A stretch of 64,000 bases of DNA from Phosphitispora fastidiosa (lineage in GTDB: Bacteria; Bacillota; Thermincolia; Thermincolales; UBA2595), in assembly GCF_019008365.1 (NCBI RefSeq), contig NZ_JAHHUL010000012.1:1-64000 (forward strand). Direction: 5' to 3'. Below, piece by piece: positions 1 through 8,320 of the stretch. Below the pieces are notes generated by a model, which saw nothing but the letters and a program-made list of their open reading frames with translations, was not told where the DNA came from and ran no database searches. Positions within the stretch are counted from its first letter, which is position 1. The number at the start of each line of letters is the position of its first letter. The position numbers and the translations under genes are program-made.

Positions 1-70
1 GGGTTATCTTCCCGCTGGTTAGGTGATAGGGTTTCTCTCAACCCATCGGCTTGATGTGCATGCCGGACGA

Positions 71-96
71 ACAAAAGAGGCCCCCTTAGCGGGGCC
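71..96 (-). terminator. Rho-independent terminator of acsA
   Basis: On the minus strand a GGCCCC/GGGGCC stem with a 6-nt loop is followed by a T-rich run (CTCTTTTGTT). It lies about 30 bp past the acsA stop codon. Confidence 0.7.
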
Positions 97-124
97 CCGA
101 GATATCGATACTTTTTCTTTATTT

Positions 125-1843
125 CTAGTCTTCCATTGTGGACAGGTCACCAACAGGCAGCCCCAGTTCCCATGCCTTCAGGACACGGCGCATGATCTTA
201 CCGGAACGTGTCTTGGGCAGCTTATCCTTAACCTCAAATTCCCTCGGAGCAGCATGAGCTGCAAGACCGAGCTTTACAAAGTCGCGCACCTCTTTGGCCA
301 ACTCATCAGTCCACTCATAGCCCTCACGAAGTGCAACAAATGCCTTGATGATTTCACCCCGAACAGAATCCGGCTTGCCAATTACACCGGCTTCAGCAAT
401 TGCCGGGTGCTCAATAAGCTTGGACTCTACCTCAAAGGGACCGACACGCTCACCGGCTGTATTGATAACATCATCAACACGACCTTGGAAGAAGAAATAG
501 CCCTCTTCATCTATGTAAGCAGAGTCGCCTGATACATACCAGGGATCATTCTTAAAATACTCATTGAATTTATCAGGGTTCTTCCAGACAGCACGCATCT
601 GGGCAGGCCAGCCTTTTTTGATTGCCAGGTTACCCATCTGCAGCGGCGGGAGGACATTGCCTTCGTCATCAACAATAGCCGCTTCTACACCCGGAACTGG
701 CTTACCCATTGAACCCAGTTTAATCGGCATTGCCGGGTAATTACAAATCATTTGCATACCTGTTTCAGTCATAAACCAAGTATCATGAACCCGGATATTC
801 AGGTTGGCCATAAACCAACGGATTACCTCAGGGTTCAGGGGTTCACCGACAGACATAATATGGCGCAGGTTGGAAAAATCATAGTTTTTCAGCTTTTCTT
901 CTCCATCAGCCATCAGGAGTCGGAATGCAGTGGGGGCGCTGTACCATACAGTTACCTTGTACTTAGCCAAAGTGCTGTACCAGTCATCAGCGCTGAAGCG
1001 GCCGCCTCTGAGAATTGTGCTTACACCGTTTAACCAGGGGGCCAGCATGCCGTAAACCACACCGGTAACCCAGCCTGGGTCAGCGGTGCACCAGTACATG
1101 TCACCTTCCTGGAGGTCACCCACATACTTCCCTGTTGCGTAGTAACCCAGCATGTCATTATGCACGTGGATAATACCCTTAGGCTTCCCGGTTGAGCCAG
1201 AGGTATAAAGGAGGAATAAAGGAGTTTCCCGGTCAACCCACTCTATTTGGGCATCCTCAGATGCTGCAGCCATTTCGGCATTCCAGTCAATTTCACGCTC
1301 TCCCAGGTCGCCATCGGCGCCAACCACGAAAATATGCTTGAGGTTGGGCAGCTCCTCCTTGAGAATGCGGCCTTTTAACGCCGGTGTGGTGATAATGGCA
1401 GTAGCTTCGCTGTCAGCCAGGCGGTCCCTTAAAGCAGCTTCCATAAATGCTTCAAACAGCGGACCTGCAGTAGCGCCTACTTTAACAATACCAAGAAAAC
1501 TGAAAAACAGTTCAGGACTTCTGGGCATAAAAATAAATACCCTGTCACCCTTCGCAACACCGTATTTCCTTAAGACATTGGCAAACTTATTGGAATTAGC
1601 CTTCATATTCGCAAATGTATAGGTTTCTTCCCGTTTGGCATCAAGATAATATAATGCAGGCATATCTGCCTTGCCTTTTTCGTCAACCATCCTGTCAACA
1701 GCCTCATAGGCAAGGTTTACTTTTCCAGTGGTATACCAGCTAAACTCCTTCTCCACATCTTCCCATTTAAAATCAGCTGCCATATTATAATCTTCCATAT
1801 TATGTTTGCCGGGAGAAGGGGGTAACAAATTCATTTCAGACAT
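125..1843 (-). CDS. acsA: Acetyl-CoA synthetase, short AcsA type (AMP-forming)
   Basis: The 572-aa product belongs to the ANL adenylate-forming family. Such enzymes convert acetate (or a small acyl acid), ATP and CoA to acyl-CoA, AMP and PPi in the cytoplasm. Visible motifs are the ATP-binding loop [11 protein letters not shown] near residue 213, the core DTWFMTETG, the hinge GRVDDVINTAGER, and the C-terminal [11 protein letters not shown] whose Lys is the catalytic, acetylatable residue. Length matches the Bacillus AcsA type and is about 70 aa shorter than the two other synthetases in the window. The usual DTWW pair of acetate enzymes is DTWF here, so the acyl pocket may be slightly wider and propionate is possible. 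A good ribosome site (GAGGAGGC) precedes the ATG. Phased repeats and a predicted promoter lie 340-520 bp upstream. Confidence 0.93.
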   Translation of the reverse strand: MSEMNLLPPSPGKHNMEDYNMAADFKWEDVEKEFSWYTTGKVNLAYEAVDRMVDEKGKADMPALYYLDAKREETYTFANMKANSNKFANVLRKYGVAKGDRVFIFMPRSPELFFSFLGIVKVGATAGPLFEAFMEAALRDRLADSEATAIITTPALKGRILKEELPNLKHIFVVGADGDLGEREIDWNAEMAAASEDAQIEWVDRETPLFLLYTSGSTGKPKGIIHVHNDMLGYYATGKYVGDLQEGDMYWCTADPGWVTGVVYGMLAPWLNGVSTILRGGRFSADDWYSTLAKYKVTVWYSAPTAFRLLMADGEEKLKNYDFSNLRHIMSVGEPLNPEVIRWFMANLNIRVHDTWFMTETGMQMICNYPAMPIKLGSMGKPVPGVEAAIVDDEGNVLPPLQMGNLAIKKGWPAQMRAVWKNPDKFNEYFKNDPWYVSGDSAYIDEEGYFFFQGRVDDVINTAGERVGPFEVESKLIEHPAIAEAGVIGKPDSVRGEIIKAFVALREGYEWTDELAKEVRDFVKLGLAAHAAPREFEVKDKLPKTRSGKIMRRVLKAWELGLPVGDLSTMED

Positions 1844-2184
1844 TGCTCAGCCTCCTCATATCAAGTTCGATTACACGAGTTCGATTACACAATTTTGACT
1901 TTTCTGAATTTTTCTAATGCAACATTAGATAAGTACGTGATTCTTTTCGTGACCCAATAGGATTAGCCACCGGGTCTAAGCAGGTTGTTAATAAGAAAAA
2001 ATCTCTTGGCGTTTTTTTCGCAGGTTAGTTTGTTACAAGTAAAAAGGGAATAAACTTAATGGAAAACACTGCATTAAAAGCTTGGGGGACCTTTTATAAG
2101 TGCATTCCGTTACGGTATTCTATTTTCTACTCACCACCTTTTTGTCTATATTTGTGTACATTCCCGACATAGGGCCTTGTATAT
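1844..2184 (-). other. acsA 5' leader, no gene seen
   Basis: About 335 nt separate the predicted transcription start from the acsA ATG. The stretch is AT-rich and holds no convincing ORF. It contains the 12-bp tandem repeat and a GACCC...GGGTC hairpin around 1950-1976. I do not recognise a known riboswitch in it. Confidence 0.4.
1865..1891. repeat. 12-bp tandem direct repeat
   Basis: GTTCGATTACAC occurs twice, separated by GA, just upstream of the acsA ribosome site and inside its predicted 5' leader. No function is apparent. Confidence 0.6.
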
Positions 2185-2297
2185 ATTTTAGTACACCTAA
2201 GTATATAAGTCATTGCATTTTCGGCGAACGGTCGTTATGGGCGGCGAATGGTATTATTTTAATCTTTAACGGTCGTTTATGGGAGTTTAGCGGTATT
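2185..2297 (-). promoter_or_regulatory. acsA promoter with four phased LytTR-like direct repeats
   Basis: On the minus strand the sites ACCGTT, ACCATT, ACCGTT and ACCGCT have the base opposite their central C at 2229, 2249, 2270 and 2291, so they are spaced 20, 21 and 21 bp. Sixteen bp downstream of the proximal site starts a weak -35 ATGACT (2213-2208), then 17 bp, then a -10 TAAAAT (2190-2185). Weaker similar hexamers occur at 2324 and 2356, spaced 33 and 32 bp. Direct repeats of about 9 bp separated by 12-13 bp are the known layout of LytTR-family response-regulator sites. Assignment to that family is inference; no LytTR gene is in the window. Confidence 0.55.
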
Positions 2298-2470
2298 GCT
2301 ATTCACATCCAGGCTTTTTTGTTCGGTTGTTAAACTGACATATTCGGATAGTGAATGGTGGTTAATCTCCTTAAGCGGGCGGGCCAACGTTTGTTTACAT
2401 AACATTTCCATTCGTTTCGAATGCCACATAACTAGAAGTGCGCCTATTTCAGTTCCCCCATAAACAAAAA

Positions 2471-2492
2471 TGCAGGGACAATTGTCCCTGCA
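2471..2492 (-). terminator. Terminator hairpin of acs (first long copy)
   Basis: A perfect 22-bp palindrome (TGCAGGGACA-AT-TGTCCCTGCA) is followed on the minus strand by ATTTTTGTTT. It lies 30 bp after the acs stop codon. Confidence 0.8.
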
Positions 2493-2523
2493 AAAACACA
2501 ACATATATGAGATACTTTGAGGG

Positions 2524-4449
2524 TTAATCTTCTTTTCCGGAGTATTGAGAGGCAATTTCCTGCATTGCACCCGGGTCGGCCAGGGTAGTCACGTCACCAA
2601 TAGCACGACCTTCGGCAATATCTCTTAAAAGACGACGCATGATCTTACCTGAACGGGTCTTGGGCAGTCCACCTGTGAAAATGATATCATCAGGACGGGC
2701 AATCGGACCTATCTTCACACCAACATGCTTCCTCAATTTGTCGATAAGCTCGGAATTTGCTTCGAAACCGTCCTTGAGGATTACAAAAGCGCAAACAGCT
2801 TCACCTTTAACATCATGCTTCTTGCCAACAACAGCGGCTTCAGCAACCTCTTCACATTCAACCAGGGCGCTTTCAACTTCAGCAGTCCCCAACCTGTGTC
2901 CTGATACATTAAGCACGTCATCAACGCGACCGGTTACCCATATGTAACCCAGTTCATCTCTCTTGGCACCGTCACCGGCGAAATAGAAATCTCCGAAGCG
3001 CTTCCAGTAAGTTTCTACGTAACGGTCATCATCTCCGTATATTGTCCGCAGCATAGAGGGCCAAGGTGATTTCACGACAAGATAGCCTACATCTGCAGAG
3101 TTTTTGTTCTCGTCTACGATGTCAAGTTCAATTCCAGGGAAGGGAACTGTCGCCGTACCGGGTTTCAGCGCAGTGATGCCGGGCAGGGGAGTGCACATGA
3201 AAGCTCCGGTCTCAGTCTGCCACCAAGTATCCATGATAGGAGCCTGCCCGCCGCCGATATGTTCGCGATACCACATCCAGGCTTCCGGGTTAATTGGCTC
3301 CCCGACGGAACCCAGTATTTTAATTGCCGACAGGTCATGGCTCTTGGGAAATTCGGTACCCCACTTCATGAATGTCCGAATGGCTGTAGGAGCAGTATAA
3401 AACTTGGTTACCCCGTACCTTTCAGCCATATCCCACAGCCTATCCTTGGCAGGATAATCTATCGTACCGTCATACATAAAGGTTGTAGCTCCAAGTGCCA
3501 GGGGAGCATAGACAACATAACTGTGTCCGGTTATCCAGCCAATATCTGCAGTACACCAGTAAACATCATCTTCTTTGATATCAAAAACATATTTCAGGGT
3601 GGCTTGTGTCTGCACCAGATATCCACCGGTTGTATGTACAACACCCTTTGGCTTGCCGGTTGTACCTGAGGTATACAGGATAAAGAGCATGTCTTCGGCG
3701 TCCATCACTTCAGGCTCATAATAGCTGCCTGCTTTGGCCATCAGTTCGTGATACCAAACATCGCGTCCCTCTACAAAGTCGACATCATTTCCGGCATTCT
3801 TGACAACAACACATTTTTCAATGGAAGGCGCATCTTCCAAAGCTTTATCGGCATTATTCTTTAATGCGAATGGTTTACCACGGCGGAAGTTACCATCTGA
3901 GGTAATCAGGACTTTAGCCTGGCAGTCATTAATCCGGTCCCTGAGAGACTCTGGGCTGAAGCCTCCAAATACCAGAGAGTGGGGCGCCCCAATTCTGGTA
4001 CAGGCCAGCATGGCAATTGCAGCTTCAGGGATCATTGGCATGTACAGCGCTACCCGGTCACCCTTCTTAACACCCAGGCTTGCCAGAGCATTGGCAAACT
4101 TGTTAACTTCACGGTAAAGCATTCCATAAGTAAGACAGACCTGCCTGCCGATTTCACTTTCATAGAGAATAGCTGCCTTATTGCGGCGGTCTGACTTGGC
4201 ATGACGGTCTATACAGTTGTAAGACAGGTTCAGTTTTCCGTTCACAAACCACTTATAAAATGGCGCTTTACTATCATCAAGAACCTTATCATATGGTTCA
4301 ACCCAGGTTACCAGTTCCTTGGCCTGGGTATCCCAGAAACCAATACGGTCCTTTTGGGCAAGTTCATAAATATCCGCTTTGGCATTTGCGTTTTCCGTAA
4401 TTTCAGCCGGCGGATTAAACACACGGTTTTCCAATGCAACGTTTTCCAT
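2524..4449 (-). CDS. acs: Acetyl-CoA synthetase, long Acs type, copy 1
   Basis: The 641-aa cytoplasmic enzyme activates acetate to acetyl-CoA through acetyl-AMP. Motifs run in order: the N-terminal Acs domain ([19 protein letters not shown]), the ATP loop [11 protein letters not shown] near residue 262, DTWWQTETG with the acetate-pocket Trp, [15 protein letters not shown] at the domain hinge, and [12 protein letters not shown] with the catalytic Lys about 40 residues from the C-terminus. It is collinear with and very similar to the copy at 5747-7669, pointing to a duplication, now separated by two small genes. The ATG follows a GGGGGGAG ribosome site. Its predicted promoter has two 21-bp-phased repeats. 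Acs is usually switched off by acetylation of the KTRSGK lysine; no acetyltransferase or deacetylase gene is nearby. Confidence 0.96.
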   Translation of the reverse strand: MENVALENRVFNPPAEITENANAKADIYELAQKDRIGFWDTQAKELVTWVEPYDKVLDDSKAPFYKWFVNGKLNLSYNCIDRHAKSDRRNKAAILYESEIGRQVCLTYGMLYREVNKFANALASLGVKKGDRVALYMPMIPEAAIAMLACTRIGAPHSLVFGGFSPESLRDRINDCQAKVLITSDGNFRRGKPFALKNNADKALEDAPSIEKCVVVKNAGNDVDFVEGRDVWYHELMAKAGSYYEPEVMDAEDMLFILYTSGTTGKPKGVVHTTGGYLVQTQATLKYVFDIKEDDVYWCTADIGWITGHSYVVYAPLALGATTFMYDGTIDYPAKDRLWDMAERYGVTKFYTAPTAIRTFMKWGTEFPKSHDLSAIKILGSVGEPINPEAWMWYREHIGGGQAPIMDTWWQTETGAFMCTPLPGITALKPGTATVPFPGIELDIVDENKNSADVGYLVVKSPWPSMLRTIYGDDDRYVETYWKRFGDFYFAGDGAKRDELGYIWVTGRVDDVLNVSGHRLGTAEVESALVECEEVAEAAVVGKKHDVKGEAVCAFVILKDGFEANSELIDKLRKHVGVKIGPIARPDDIIFTGGLPKTRSGKIMRRLLRDIAEGRAIGDVTTLADPGAMQEIASQYSGKED

Positions 4450-4585
4450 AAAATTTTTCTCCCCCCAAGACTAATTTTACTTTACAGTTCATTATCAAAA
4501 CATACTCCGTCTACCCAAATGCTCCCCATAGACCACCTCTCTGATTAAATTTTCAAATATTCTGACTGCTCAGTTACGTGTCTAT

Positions 4586-4657
4586 ATTGTAAAACATATC
4601 GTAAGCCAAAGTCATCATTAAAGCGGCTAACGGTCGTTTTTCGATGCCGAACGGTTG
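4586..4657 (-). promoter_or_regulatory. acs copy 1 promoter with two phased LytTR-like repeats
   Basis: Minus-strand ACCGTT cores with central positions at 4631 and 4652 are exactly 21 bp apart and share flanks (AAACRACCGTT). Sixteen bp from the proximal site begins the same ATGACT hexamer as at acsA (4615-4610), then 18 bp, then a -10 TACAAT (4591-4586). The predicted 5' leader is about 130 nt. The rest of the 320-bp gap holds only a terminator for the next gene. Confidence 0.55.
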
Positions 4658-4715
4658 TTTTTGCCATCCATAATAATGTCTATGTTTATGTCATAGCACA
4701 TTTTTTTAGGCAACG

Positions 4716-4742
4716 AAAAAAGGCCTGACATTTTCAAGCCCT
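4716..4742 (-). terminator. Terminator of the 111-aa hypothetical gene
   Basis: A short imperfect stem (GGGCTTG...CAGGCCT) is followed by TTTTTT on the minus strand, 30 bp past the stop codon at 4771. Confidence 0.5.
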
Positions 4743-4770
4743 CCGTGTTATGTAAACTAGATAAATTTTC

Positions 4771-5106
4771 TTAGCGGTCACTGAAACTACCATTCAAAAT
4801 AAAGTTTACCCATTCTTTAAATTTAATTCCGGAATTCCCCATCATCTGGTTGATCTCAGACTTTCTGCTGTCTTTTTTTCTTAAGTATTCCCCGGCATTC
4901 TTTATCGTTTGCTGCAGAATCTCCTCATCAAATAACCCCTCCTGCACCAGCAGCGCCTGAAAGGCAAAATTAATTTCTTCCAGCCTTTTAACTCTGCCAA
5001 GCAGCTCGACCAGCAAAAGCCTGAGAAATTCGTTGTCCATGGTCTCAGAGTCCTCTATGGCCTTATAGATATCCTTGTCTGCCAGCATGCTCCATACAGT
5101 TTGCAT
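4771..5106 (-). CDS. Small hypothetical protein, paralogue A of a divergent pair
   Basis: I do not recognise the family. The frame is open to 5220, but only the ATG at 5106 is preceded by a ribosome-site-like GAGAGG and makes the protein start in register with its neighbour, giving 111 aa. It is end-to-end similar to the divergently transcribed product at 5280-5642. Shared features are WxMLADK at the N-terminus, DS, a helical stretch RLxxxELxxRVKxLE with coiled-coil character, LLxQ, and a C-terminal SGIxFxxWxxFxxGxF. It has no signal peptide or membrane segment and is charged, so probably cytoplasmic. It lies between two acs genes; a link to acetate metabolism is only positional. Confidence 0.7.
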   Translation of the reverse strand: MQTVWSMLADKDIYKAIEDSETMDNEFLRLLLVELLGRVKRLEEINFAFQALLVQEGLFDEEILQQTIKNAGEYLRKKDSRKSEINQMMGNSGIKFKEWVNFILNGSFSDR

Positions 5107-5279
5107 ATCAGCGGGCCTCTCGAACAGGCCCTTCACCTTCCCTTCCCCACTTTTCACACCCGCTGTGCAAAAAGACTGATATTTTGCCCAAAAAACGGAA
5201 TATTTCCGTATAAAAGCCATTTTTTAAGGTTACCATTAAAATGTGCATCTAAATTAACCGAGTGAAAGGCGGAGTAATA

Positions 5280-5642
5280 ATGCAGAAATCCAATGAGCCC
5301 TGGGAAATGTTGGCTGATAAAAAAATCTGGGCTTTCCTGGGCGATTCTGACCGGGAACTGACCCAGGACTATGTACGCCTTATGTTCATTGAACTATTTA
5401 ACAGAGTCAAAAACCTTGAAATGGAGAACAACACCTTAAAGGTGCTACTGTTTCAATACGAACTGGTTGAAGAAAAGGTCTTTTTTGACGCCCTTTCCGC
5501 GGTCAGGGAATTCTTCAGGGAATGGGATGAAGAACGCGCCAAGGAAGTGGATTTTTACTCTAAGTCAGGCATATCCTTCGTTGACTGGGCTGCTTTTGTA
5601 AAAGAAGGCAAATTCGACAAAAGCTATTTGAAGAATAATTAG
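5280..5642 (+). CDS. Small hypothetical protein, paralogue B of a divergent pair
   Basis: A 120-aa protein of unknown function. A GTG at 5262 is in frame, but the ATG at 5280 is chosen because GGCGGAG sits 5 bp before it. It matches paralogue A over its full length: WEMLADKKIW, DS, VRLMFIELFNRVKNLE (likely amphipathic helix or coiled coil), LLFQ, and the terminal SGISFVDWAAFVKEGKF. It is acidic and soluble. The two genes are head-to-head with about 170 bp between starts, and it converges on the next acs gene through a shared bidirectional terminator. The pair could form a hetero-oligomer; that is inference. Confidence 0.75.
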   Translation: MQKSNEPWEMLADKKIWAFLGDSDRELTQDYVRLMFIELFNRVKNLEMENNTLKVLLFQYELVEEKVFFDALSAVREFFREWDEERAKEVDFYSKSGISFVDWAAFVKEGKFDKSYLKNN

Positions 5643-5654
5643 GCTGTTTTAGCA

Positions 5655-5687
5655 ATAAAGGGGAAACGGCATCCGTTTCCCCTTTAT
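5655..5687. terminator. Bidirectional terminator
   Basis: A 15-bp perfect stem (ATAAAGGGGAAACGG with its complement) closes a 3-nt loop between two convergent genes, with T-rich sequence on both sides. Confidence 0.85.
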
Positions 5688-5746
5688 CCTTTTGTATATA
5701 AGTCTTGGCGTTAACTTATATCCAGTAATATATTGTTATTCCAAAA

Positions 5747-7669
5747 TTACTCTTCCTTGCCGGAATACTTAGTGGCAATTTCTGCCATAGCGCCCGGGTC
5801 TGCAAGGGTAGTCACGTCACCGATAGCACGCCCTTCAGCAATATCCCTCAGAAGACGGCGCATAATCTTACCGGAACGGGTCTTGGGCAGACCGCCTGTG
5901 AAGATGATATCATCAGGACGGGCAATGGGGCCAATTTTGACACCGACATGCTTCTTCAGCTTGTCGATCAGTTCGGGACTGGCTTCAAAACCATCCTTGA
6001 GGATAACAAAGGCAACAGGAGCTTCACCCTTAACGTCATGCTTTCTGCCGATAACTGCTGATTCAGCAACTTCCGCACACTCAACAAGAGCGCTTTCAAT
6101 CTCGGCTGTCCCTAGGCGGTGACCGGAAACGTTAAGCACATCGTCAACCCGGCCGGTTACCCAGATATAACCCATGTCGTCCCTCTTAGCGCCGTCACCG
6201 GCAAAGTAATAGTCACCGAAACGCTTCCAATACTGGTCAATGTACCTGTCATCATCACCCCAGATAGTCATCAGCATGCCCGGCCAGGGAGACTTAACAA
6301 CCAGGTAACCCCTTTCAGTTGACTGCTTGTTTTCATCAACCACATCAACCTCAATACCGGGGAACGGAATGGTTGCAGTACCAGGCTTCAGCGGCACCAT
6401 TGGAGTCGGTGTAATCATGAACCCGCCGGTCTCAGTCTGCCACCAGGTATCCATAATGGGGCACTTGCTGCCACCGATGTTTTCATAATACCACATCCAG
6501 GCTTCCGGGTTGATAGGCTCGCCAACAGTACCCAGCAGGCGGATATTTGACAGGTCATGCTTTCGGGGATACTCGTTACCCCACTTCATAAATGTCCGAA
6601 TTGCGGTAGGAGCGGTGTAGAATACCGATATCCCCCACCTTTCGGCCATATCCCACATCCTGTCCTTATCAGGATAGTCAACAGTTCCGTCATACATAAA
6701 GGTGGTCATCCCAAGAGCCAGCGGCGCGTACACAACATAGCTGTGACCGGTAATCCAGCCAATGTCGGCAGTACACCAGAAAGTATCGTCTTCCTTAAGA
6801 TCAAAAACGTACTTCAGAGTTGCCTGAGTCTGAACCAAGTAACCGGCTGTGGTATGCTGGACACCTTTAGGTTTCCCGGTTGAGCCGGAAGTATAAAGGA
6901 TAAACAGCGGAGCATCAGCTTCCATTTCCTCAGGCTTGCAGTACTTGTCAGCAGTGGCCATCAGGTCATGATACCAGACATCGCGGCCTTCCACTACATT
7001 AATATCATTTCCGGCATTTTTAACAATAATAACCTTTTCCACACATGAGGTGCTTTCAAGGGCAACATCGGCATTATTCTTCAGCGGGAACGGATTCCCC
7101 TTCCTGAAGTTACCATCAGCAGTAATTACAATCTTAGCCTCGGCATCATTAATCCGGTCAGCCAGTGAATCAGCGCTGAAGCCGCCAAAAACTATTGAGT
7201 GGATAGCGCCTATCCGGGTACATCCCAGCATGGCAATGGCGCACTCAGGAATCATAGGCATATACAGGCAAACCCTGTCACCCTTTTGTACCCCGAGGCC
7301 TTTAAGGACATTAGCAAATTTATTAACTTCAATATAAAGTTCACGATATGTCAAAATAACTTTCCTGCCAATCTCGCTTTCATAACAGAGGGCCGCTTTA
7401 TTCCGCTTGGCAGAATTGTAATGACGGTCGAGGCAGTTATAGGAAACGTTTGTGGTACCCCCGGTAAACCAGCGGAAGAATGGCGGGTTACTGTCATCAA
7501 GAACCTTTTCATAAGGCTTAAAGAAAGTTACCAGTTCATCAGCCTGCTTTCCCCACCATGCTAAACGATCGGCAGCAGCCTCATCGTATACAGCCTGACT
7601 GATATTTGCATTTGAAACGACTTCCTCTGATGGGTTAAACACGCGATCTTCAATTGCAGTCTTCTCCAT
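5747..7669 (-). CDS. acs: Acetyl-CoA synthetase, long Acs type, copy 2
   Basis: The 640-aa product is collinear with copy 1 and has the same motif set: [21 protein letters not shown] with the acetate-pocket Trp, [15 protein letters not shown] and [12 protein letters not shown] with the catalytic Lys. Both copies end in almost the same C-terminal region, indicating recent duplication or gene conversion. The ATG follows AAGGGGGAG. Having three acetate-activating enzymes within 7.5 kb suggests that acetate uptake or scavenging, or ATP-driven acetyl-CoA supply for the leucine and citramalate routes downstream, matters to the cell. Its promoter and repeats lie far upstream, leaving a leader of roughly 370 nt. 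Confidence 0.96.
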   Translation of the reverse strand: MEKTAIEDRVFNPSEEVVSNANISQAVYDEAAADRLAWWGKQADELVTFFKPYEKVLDDSNPPFFRWFTGGTTNVSYNCLDRHYNSAKRNKAALCYESEIGRKVILTYRELYIEVNKFANVLKGLGVQKGDRVCLYMPMIPECAIAMLGCTRIGAIHSIVFGGFSADSLADRINDAEAKIVITADGNFRKGNPFPLKNNADVALESTSCVEKVIIVKNAGNDINVVEGRDVWYHDLMATADKYCKPEEMEADAPLFILYTSGSTGKPKGVQHTTAGYLVQTQATLKYVFDLKEDDTFWCTADIGWITGHSYVVYAPLALGMTTFMYDGTVDYPDKDRMWDMAERWGISVFYTAPTAIRTFMKWGNEYPRKHDLSNIRLLGTVGEPINPEAWMWYYENIGGSKCPIMDTWWQTETGGFMITPTPMVPLKPGTATIPFPGIEVDVVDENKQSTERGYLVVKSPWPGMLMTIWGDDDRYIDQYWKRFGDYYFAGDGAKRDDMGYIWVTGRVDDVLNVSGHRLGTAEIESALVECAEVAESAVIGRKHDVKGEAPVAFVILKDGFEASPELIDKLKKHVGVKIGPIARPDDIIFTGGLPKTRSGKIMRRLLRDIAEGRAIGDVTTLADPGAMAEIATKYSGKEE

Positions 7670-8042
7670 TAAGTTTACTCCCCCTTAATTATTATTACAC
7701 TTTTTTGATTATTCGGGATAATCCGCATAAACTGTCACTGATTTTCCCCAAATCTGCTTAGCCCCTTAGAATCTGACCATTGCCTCCTTTCTGTAACATT
7801 TATGACTCTAAGGCCTATCCCTGGTTCGCCGTATCGTCCCCCAAGACAATTTCAAAAAATTACTGAAATCACACACGAACCATGGGTATAAAAAACCAAC
7901 ATACATTAAATTAAGCCCTTTGAGGGCATATTGTCTAATAAAGAAGACTAAAACTTAACCTTCTTCAGGCACAGACAACCGCATTCCCCCCAGATGCGGC
8001 TCTATATGTATACATTTGTTGACACTCTTTTCTGTCAGTTTT
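7670..8042 (-). other. Long acs copy 2 leader, no gene seen
   Basis: The stretch between the predicted start of transcription (about 8036) and the ATG contains no convincing ORF. Visible hairpins are CCGCAT...ATGCGG (7979-7999) and GCCCT-TTG-AGGGC (7915-7927). It does not match a riboswitch I recognise. A cis-regulatory RNA is possible but unsupported. Confidence 0.4.
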
Positions 8043-8176
8043 ATTCTAATATAACTGCCCGGAATATACTATTATTTAGCCGTGAACGGCAATTTTGTGA
8101 ACTCTAACGGTTAAATATGATTGCAAGTGGTCCGCACCCTTGCAAGAATCGCCCTTTAAACGACCGTTAACGGTTA
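8043..8176 (-). promoter_or_regulatory. acs copy 2 promoter with phased LytTR-like repeats
   Basis: Minus-strand cores GCCGTT, ACCGTT and ACCGTT have central positions 8087, 8108 and 8171 (spacings 21 and 63, i.e. 3 x 21), with a weaker ACCACT at 8128 filling one phase. Sixteen bp below the proximal site begins TAGTAT (8071-8066), then 17 bp, then the -10 TAGAAT (8048-8043). The -35 is poor, as expected for an activated promoter. The array lies downstream of the chemoreceptor gene's terminator, so it belongs to acs. Confidence 0.5.
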
Positions 8177-8214
8177 ATTTCAGCTCTATTTGACCGTTTT
8201 TCGGTGATATTAAC

Positions 8215-8242
8215 AAAAAACAAGGCCGTTTGTACGACCTTG
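8215..8242 (-). terminator. Terminator of the PAS chemoreceptor gene
   Basis: A 9-bp stem (CAAGGTCGT with CGGCCTTG, one G:T pair) is followed by TTTTTT on the minus strand, about 80 bp after the stop codon. Confidence 0.75.
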
Positions 8243-8320
8243 ACAGGTTATTCTCCCACGTGCAGCAGCAGAAAATGCTGCCCTTTTGTACTAAGACGTT
8301 GCAATTATTAGACACATGCT

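Noticed and set aside
1865-1891. GTTCGATTAC repeats as tRNA T-arm remnants
   Set aside because: No acceptor stem, anticodon arm or CCA context can be drawn around them.
2100-2333. 77-codon plus-strand ORF upstream of acsA
   Set aside because: It overlaps the predicted promoter and repeat array on the other strand and lacks a ribosome site.
8076-8315. 79-codon minus-strand ORF
   Set aside because: It spans the chemoreceptor terminator and the phased repeats, has no ribosome site and shows no protein-like composition.
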